Shown here piece after piece: positions 59,632-64,000 of a DNA stretch of 64,000 nucleotides (its first letter is position 1; every line of letters begins with the position of its first letter). The notes under the pieces were generated by a model, which had not been told where the DNA came from, made no database searches, and worked only from the letters and a program-made list of their open reading frames with translations. A program made the position numbers and the translations under genes. The DNA comes from Bradyrhizobium sp. Arg816 (GTDB lineage: Bacteria; Pseudomonadota; Alphaproteobacteria; Rhizobiales; Xanthobacteraceae). Location: assembly GCF_029989365.1 (NCBI RefSeq), contig NZ_JAPRAQ010000028.1:44845-108844 (forward strand), read 5' to 3'.

Positions 59632-62600
59632 CTATTCAACAGCCCCGATCAAGGCCGTTGAAATGGATCGAGCCAGAACTCGGCGGTTTTCCGGATGGTT
59701 CACCATTGTCGCGTGGTTGCCTGGAACGGGTACAGCATGAATAGCCCCCGCATTCACAACCCGGTCCCAGCCCTGCTTTGGTAACTCGCGATCAGGTTGT
59801 TTGTCAGCTGATAACCGACTGATGAGAGGCTCACTGGCATAAAACTGGTGTATTTCAATCGGGAGCGAGGGAACGCGATAAGACTGCAGCGCGCGGTGAA
59901 ATATCGAGGCCCTTTGATACATCGAAATGTCACTGTGAAGATCGTGATCTGGAGCTAACGCTCCTATTTGCTGCGCCTTTTCAAGCAACTCAGAGATGGA
60001 ACATTGTTCGGTGTCGCGTTCCAAAATCTCGTGATACTCATCCCGCAAGATTCCACAACGATCCAAAACAAATTCTCGCGCCAAATTCTTCAGTGATCCG
60101 TTTGAAGAAGCCGCAGGTAGACTAACATCGATGAACGCCATGAATGACACAACTTCATCAACACTCAGTAACTGCTCGGCAATTGCATAAGCCAGGATTG
60201 CGCCTGATGAGTATCCAGCAAAGCGGTATGGGCCGCGTGGCTGAATTTGTTTAATCGCAAAAATCACCTCCGCGGCCATCGCCTCAAGAGTCGGTGGACG
60301 AACGTCATCGAAAGGGGGCCATGGCAGAGCGTAGACCGAGCAGTCTGCATCCATTTCTGTCGCCAAACCGAAGACATACGAACAATCCCCAAAACCTGTT
60401 GGGACAAAGAAGAGAGGTGGCTGCGATCCGGTCAGTCGAACGGGAATCACCGCCGTGTTACTGGGCGGCATCTGCAAACGAATCTTCGATGCAAGCTCCT
60501 TCAGAACAGGCGCTCGGAAGAGGTCGGTGGCGCTAAAACTCAGCCCAAGATTTAATGCTCGACTGAGCATCTGCACGGCCAAGAGCGAGTGGCCGCCCAG
60601 TTCGAAGAAGTGGTCGTTGCGCCCGATGCGCTCGACACCCAGGAGCTCGGCCCAGATCCGCGCCAGCGCCGTCTCGACCGCACCTTGCGGCGCCTCATAG
60701 GCCGCCAGCGCATAGGCCTGATCGGCCGGGTCCGGCAGCGCGTTCCGATCGAGCTTGCCATTCACCGTCAGCGGAAGTGCCGCCAGCCGCACGAACGCAC
60801 TCGGCACCATGTAGTCCGGCAGCCGCGCACTTAAGTGCGCCCGCAAGGCGCCCGCAAGCCCGCCTCCATCGCCCTCGTCCGAGCCGGCCTCGGGCGCGCA
60901 GACCACATAGGCGATCAGATGCTTGTCGCCGGCGCCGTTCTGGCGCGCCACCACCACCGCCTCGCGCACCCAGGCGTGCTCGCAAAGCCGCGCGACGATC
61001 TCGCCCGGCTCGATGCGATAGCCGCGGATCTTCACCTGATCGTCGTTGCGGCCCAGGAACTCAAGATTGCCGTCCGGCAGATAACGTGCAAGGTCGCCGG
61101 TCCGGTACAGCCGATCGCCCTCGACAAAGGGACTGGCGATGAACCGCTCCGCTGTCAACTCAGGGCGGTTCAGGTAGCCCCGCGCCACCCCCGCCCCGCC
61201 AATGTAAAGCTCGCCCACCGCGCCGAACGGCACGGGTGCGCCATGGCCATCCAGCAGGTACACCCGCGTGTTGGCGATTGGACGACCGATCGGGACCAAC
61301 GACCCATTGAAATCAGTCGGGCAAGTCCAGATCGTCGCACAGACTGTTGCCTCGGTCGGGCCGTAAGCATTGACAATTGATGCTGGAGCCAGACTTCGGA
61401 TGAGTTCTGGCTTCGGCAGCTCTCCAGCAAGAATGAGAACTTGCACAGCCAAACCTTCCGGATCCTTGCGTGGCTGAAGCAACGCTGGGGGTAATGTCGC
61501 GTGGGTGATGGCTTCGCTTTGGAGATAATCCGATAGCTTGTTACTCGCTTGACGTATCTCTTCCGCAGCCAAGTGCAAAGCGGCTCCGGAGCCAAACGCC
61601 ATAACAAGCTCCCAAGCGCTTGCATCAAAAGCAATGGAGGCGAACTGCACGACGCGGCTGTTGGAAGAAGCGCCAAAGAGGCCGACCTGAGCCGACAGCA
61701 GATTGACCAACCCCTGATGCTGGACCATGACCCCCTTTGGGGTTCCTGTTGAGCCTGAGGTGTAGATCACATAAGCGAGATGGCCCGATGTGAGGCCAAG
61801 GGTGCGCCGGTCAGGGTTTGAAGCCGCCCGTTCGGCCCAGGCGGCCGTGGCCGTCTCCAGATCGATGACCGTCACATCGGTCAGCAACTCGGGGCCGAGT
61901 GCTGCGCGACCGATGACGTCGCAAAGCAGCAGCCGCGGCGCGGCATCGTCGACAACCTGATGCAGCCGCTGGCTGGGATAGGCTGGGTCCAGCGGCAGAT
62001 AGGCACCGCCCGCTTTCAGGATCGCCAAGACACCAACCACCATCGCCGGACTGCGTTCGAGGCAGATCGCAACCGGCTGGTCCGGCTTGACCCCGAGCTC
62101 GATCAGATGATGCGCCAGGCGGTTGGCCCGCGCGTTGAGCTCGCCATAGCTCAGCCGCTCATTTTCGCAGACCAGCGCCACCGCCTCCGGCGCCTTTTGC
62201 ACCTGCGCCTCGAACAGCTCATGGACGCACAGGTCCGATGGATAGGCCTCCGCCGTCCGGTTCAGATCCTCCAGCAGATAGGTGCGCTCCTCAGCCGGCA
62301 AGATGTCCAGCTCGCGTACCGGCGTATCCGGCGCATTCTCCAGCGCCTTTGCCAGCTGCTCGAGCCCCCGCTGCATGTAGCCGCAGATCCGATCCGCCGA
62401 GATTGGCTCCGCCACCTGCACAGTGAGGCCCAGCGCCTCGCCAAAATCCTCCACGGACAGGGTCAGGGGATAGTTGGTGCGTTCCTCCCCACCTAGCCAT
62501 TCCATGCCCGACAAGACATCATTCGTCCCGGAGCCGGGCACAGCCGGCGCCGTGTTGTGACGGTAGTTCAACAGCGTGCTGAACAGCGGTGCCGACGCCG

Positions 62601-64000
62601 CAACAGCGCTGCAGCGCTGTGCCAGCGCTAGCGAGGCATGCTCATGTGCCAGTAGGTCGGCCAGCCGGGCGTGCGTCATCCGCACGCTCGCCTCGACGGC
62701 GGTCTCATCGAGATCAAGCCGCAGCGGCAGGGTGTTGATGAACAGCCCCATGGCGCGGTCGGCGCCAGCGCTGCCCTGCAGGCGGCCTAACAGCACCGTG
62801 CCGAACACCACCTGCTCGCGGCCGCTGCTGCGCGCCACCACCTGTCCCCACGCCAGATGGCACAGGCTCGCCAGACTCACGCCCAGCCGCCGCGCCTGTT
62901 CGCGCAGCCGCTCATGGAGCGCTGACGGCAGCATCCGATGCGCCTCTCGAACCCCGCCGCCGTCGCCACGCACCTCGCTCAAGTCGAAGGGCGTGGTCGG
63001 CTCGTCGATGTCGGCCAGCAGCTCCCGGAAGAACGCTTCATCGGCCTTGGCATCACCGCGTAGATGCGCCTGGGCCACCAGATTGCGGAATGGCTGCGGC
63101 GCGGTCAGCTCATGCTGGCGCCCCTCCAGCTCGGCCCGGACCTCAGCATGCATCACGTCCCGCGTCGTGTGATCCCCGATCAGATGATGCTGCAGCTCCA
63201 GCAGCAGCCAGCGCGCGCTGCCGGGCTGGCGCGCAATCACAAACCGCAGCAGTGGCGCCCGGCCAAGCTCGATGCGGTGCCGACGTGGGTCAAACCGCTC
63301 CCTGAGCTGCTCGGCTCCAGCGCCATGAGCGCCATCGAGCTGGACCTCTATCACCTCCAGTCGCGCCTCCCGCCACACTACCTGGGCCGGCCGCGACAAG
63401 CCCTCCCAGACAAACGAGGTACGCAGGATGTCATTCCGATCCACCACCCGCTGGACCGCGGCAAGATAGCGATCGAGCAGCCCACGCTCGGCAAACGCCA
63501 TCTGCGACACCAGTAGGTATGGATCGCCCTTTGCCGCTAGCAAATGATGGAACAGGATGCCGTCCTGCAGCGGCGACAGGCCGTAAATGTCCTGAATGTT
63601 GCAAACCCCGCCGGGTACCGTGGCGATGATCCGGTCGATCTCGTCCTGCGTCAGCTCGATCAGCGGCAACATCTGCGGCGTGATCGCCGCACTCCGCTCG
63701 GTGATCAGGTTGGCCGGGACCGCCACCTCGTGATGGCGGCCCAGGCTTGCTGCCAGATCCGCCAGCACCGGCTTGACGAACAAGGTGCGCACCTCGATGC
63801 GCAGTGACCGCCGCCGTAGACGCTCGATCATCTGCACCGCCAAGAGCGAGTGCCCTCCTAGTTCGAAGAAGTTGTCGTCCCGTCCGACCCGCCCCAGCCC
63901 CAGCAGCTCGGCCCAGATCTGCGCCAGCACTGTCTCCATCTCGCCCTGTGGCGGCGCGTAGGTCCGGCGCGCATACGCCTCGTCGCCTGGGGCCGGCAGC
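59632..64000 (-). CDS. nonribosomal peptide synthetase, terminal part (T-C-A-T-TE), runs off window
   Basis: At least 1455 residues, open to the window edge. In order: a carrier domain (ELGGHSLLAVQMI), a condensation domain with LSPLQDGILFHHLL and the active-site HHLIGDH, an adenylation domain (YVIYTSGSTGTPKGVMVQHQ, NAYGPTEATVCA, YRTGDLARYLPDG, NGKLDR), a second carrier domain (FFELGGHSLLAVQML) and a thioesterase (FAGYSSGAILAYAI, GxSxG) that releases the product. Specificity positions read D-A-W-T-I-A-A-V-C-K, the phenylalanine code. It is the last module of a larger assembly line, transcribed toward the left. Confidence 0.96.
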   Translation of the reverse strand, partial: LPAPGDEAYARRTYAPPQGEMETVLAQIWAELLGLGRVGRDDNFFELGGHSLLAVQMIERLRRRSLRIEVRTLFVKPVLADLAASLGRHHEVAVPANLITERSAAITPQMLPLIELTQDEIDRIIATVPGGVCNIQDIYGLSPLQDGILFHHLLAAKGDPYLLVSQMAFAERGLLDRYLAAVQRVVDRNDILRTSFVWEGLSRPAQVVWREARLEVIEVQLDGAHGAGAEQLRERFDPRRHRIELGRAPLLRFVIARQPGSARWLLLELQHHLIGDHTTRDVMHAEVRAELEGRQHELTAPQPFRNLVAQAHLRGDAKADEAFFRELLADIDEPTTPFDLSEVRGDGGGVREAHRMLPSALHERLREQARRLGVSLASLCHLAWGQVVARSSGREQVVFGTVLLGRLQGSAGADRAMGLFINTLPLRLDLDETAVEASVRMTHARLADLLAHEHASLALAQRCSAVAASAPLFSTLLNYRHNTAPAVPGSGTNDVLSGMEWLGGEERTNYPLTLSVEDFGEALGLTVQVAEPISADRICGYMQRGLEQLAKALENAPDTPVRELDILPAEERTYLLEDLNRTAEAYPSDLCVHELFEAQVQKAPEAVALVCENERLSYGELNARANRLAHHLIELGVKPDQPVAICLERSPAMVVGVLAILKAGGAYLPLDPAYPSQRLHQVVDDAAPRLLLCDVIGRAALGPELLTDVTVIDLETATAAWAERAASNPDRRTLGLTSGHLAYVIYTSGSTGTPKGVMVQHQGLVNLLSAQVGLFGASSNSRVVQFASIAFDASAWELVMAFGSGAALHLAAEEIRQASNKLSDYLQSEAITHATLPPALLQPRKDPEGLAVQVLILAGELPKPELIRSLAPASIVNAYGPTEATVCATIWTCPTDFNGSLVPIGRPIANTRVYLLDGHGAPVPFGAVGELYIGGAGVARGYLNRPELTAERFIASPFVEGDRLYRTGDLARYLPDGNLEFLGRNDDQVKIRGYRIEPGEIVARLCEHAWVREAVVVARQNGAGDKHLIAYVVCAPEAGSDEGDGGGLAGALRAHLSARLPDYMVPSAFVRLAALPLTVNGKLDRNALPDPADQAYALAAYEAPQGAVETALARIWAELLGVERIGRNDHFFELGGHSLLAVQMLSRALNLGLSFSATDLFRAPVLKELASKIRLQMPPSNTAVIPVRLTGSQPPLFFVPTGFGDCSYVFGLATEMDADCSVYALPWPPFDDVRPPTLEAMAAEVIFAIKQIQPRGPYRFAGYSSGAILAYAIAEQLLSVDEVVSFMAFIDVSLPAASSNGSLKNLAREFVLDRCGILRDEYHEILERDTEQCSISELLEKAQQIGALAPDHDLHSDISMYQRASIFHRALQSYRVPSLPIEIHQFYASEPLISRLSADKQPDRELPKQGWDRVVNAGAIHAVPVPGNHATMVNHPENRRVLARSISTALIGAVE

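Noticed and set aside
59467..59661. 64-codon plus-strand frame near the synthetase end
   Set aside because: It is out of frame with the IS3-type transposase trace at the same place and has no features of its own.

Overview
The window looks like a chromosomal segment of a Bradyrhizobium-type alphaproteobacterium. It is GC-rich, has long antisense shadow frames, and combines beta-ketoadipate (pobA/pcaGH) genes, a soluble-type formate dehydrogenase, many solute-binding proteins and short palindromic repeats typical of that genus. The species is inferred from gene style only.

Layout: (1) 1-5793, minus strand: a chemotaxis operon STAS-cheY-cheA-cheW-mcp-cheW-mcp (the last mcp runs off the left edge), with overlapping start/stop codons. 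(2) 6081-10647: an HD-GYP response regulator, a periplasmic FecR-like protein coupled to a CHASE2 adenylate/guanylate cyclase, and a small secreted protein. (3) 10696-16300: aromatic catabolism, with pobA divergent from an AraC-type regulator, an NYN-domain protein, and pcaHG divergent from a LysR regulator; a decayed pcaG fragment lies beside the AraC gene. (4) 16381-25249: pncB, a GGDEF protein, a truncated autotransporter, a TetR regulator with twin operators, and a three-domain MFS/PlsC/acyl-ACP synthetase. (5) 25295-29905: tricarballylate-type oxidation (tcuAB) with a tiny DUF5993-like membrane protein plus DsbB-like protein, a divergent GntR regulator, and ybaK. (6) 30067-47156: a molybdenum/formate region with formate dehydrogenase (fdhA, fdsB), an OxlT-like carrier, tusA, moeA, mobB, fdhD and mobA, then an operon of tungstate-binding-like protein, two more MoeA-like proteins (one fused to a periplasmic-binding-like domain) and a NicC-like FAD monooxygenase, opposite an HTH/periplasmic-binding-like regulator. 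(7) 47254-50623: three orphan solute-binding proteins.

(8) From 50972 the window changes character. A tRNA with CAT anticodon (probably Ile2) is followed immediately by a tyrosine recombinase pointing at it and an excisionase-like gene, so 51048 to at least 64000 is very probably an integrated genomic island. It carries fragmentary genes (a HipA-like tail, a frameshifted PIN-domain gene with a decayed small partner gene, a chimeric ORF joining an HNH-like N-terminus to the tail of a flavin monooxygenase, an IS3 transposase scrap), an intact hipBA toxin-antitoxin pair with palindromic operators, a c-type heme protein divergent from a cofactor-residue-less SUOX-fold protein, and the 3' end of a nonribosomal peptide synthetase (T-C-A-T-TE). 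The specificity residues of the last adenylation domain can be read as DAWTIAAVCK, the phenylalanine code. Its core and the thioesterase differ in base composition from the rest of the synthetase, suggesting mosaic assembly.

Functionally, regions 6 and 5 concern organic-acid and formate oxidation with molybdenum-cofactor supply, region 3 concerns 4-hydroxybenzoate/protocatechuate use, and the island adds a secondary-metabolite gene and plasmid/phage-style stability modules.
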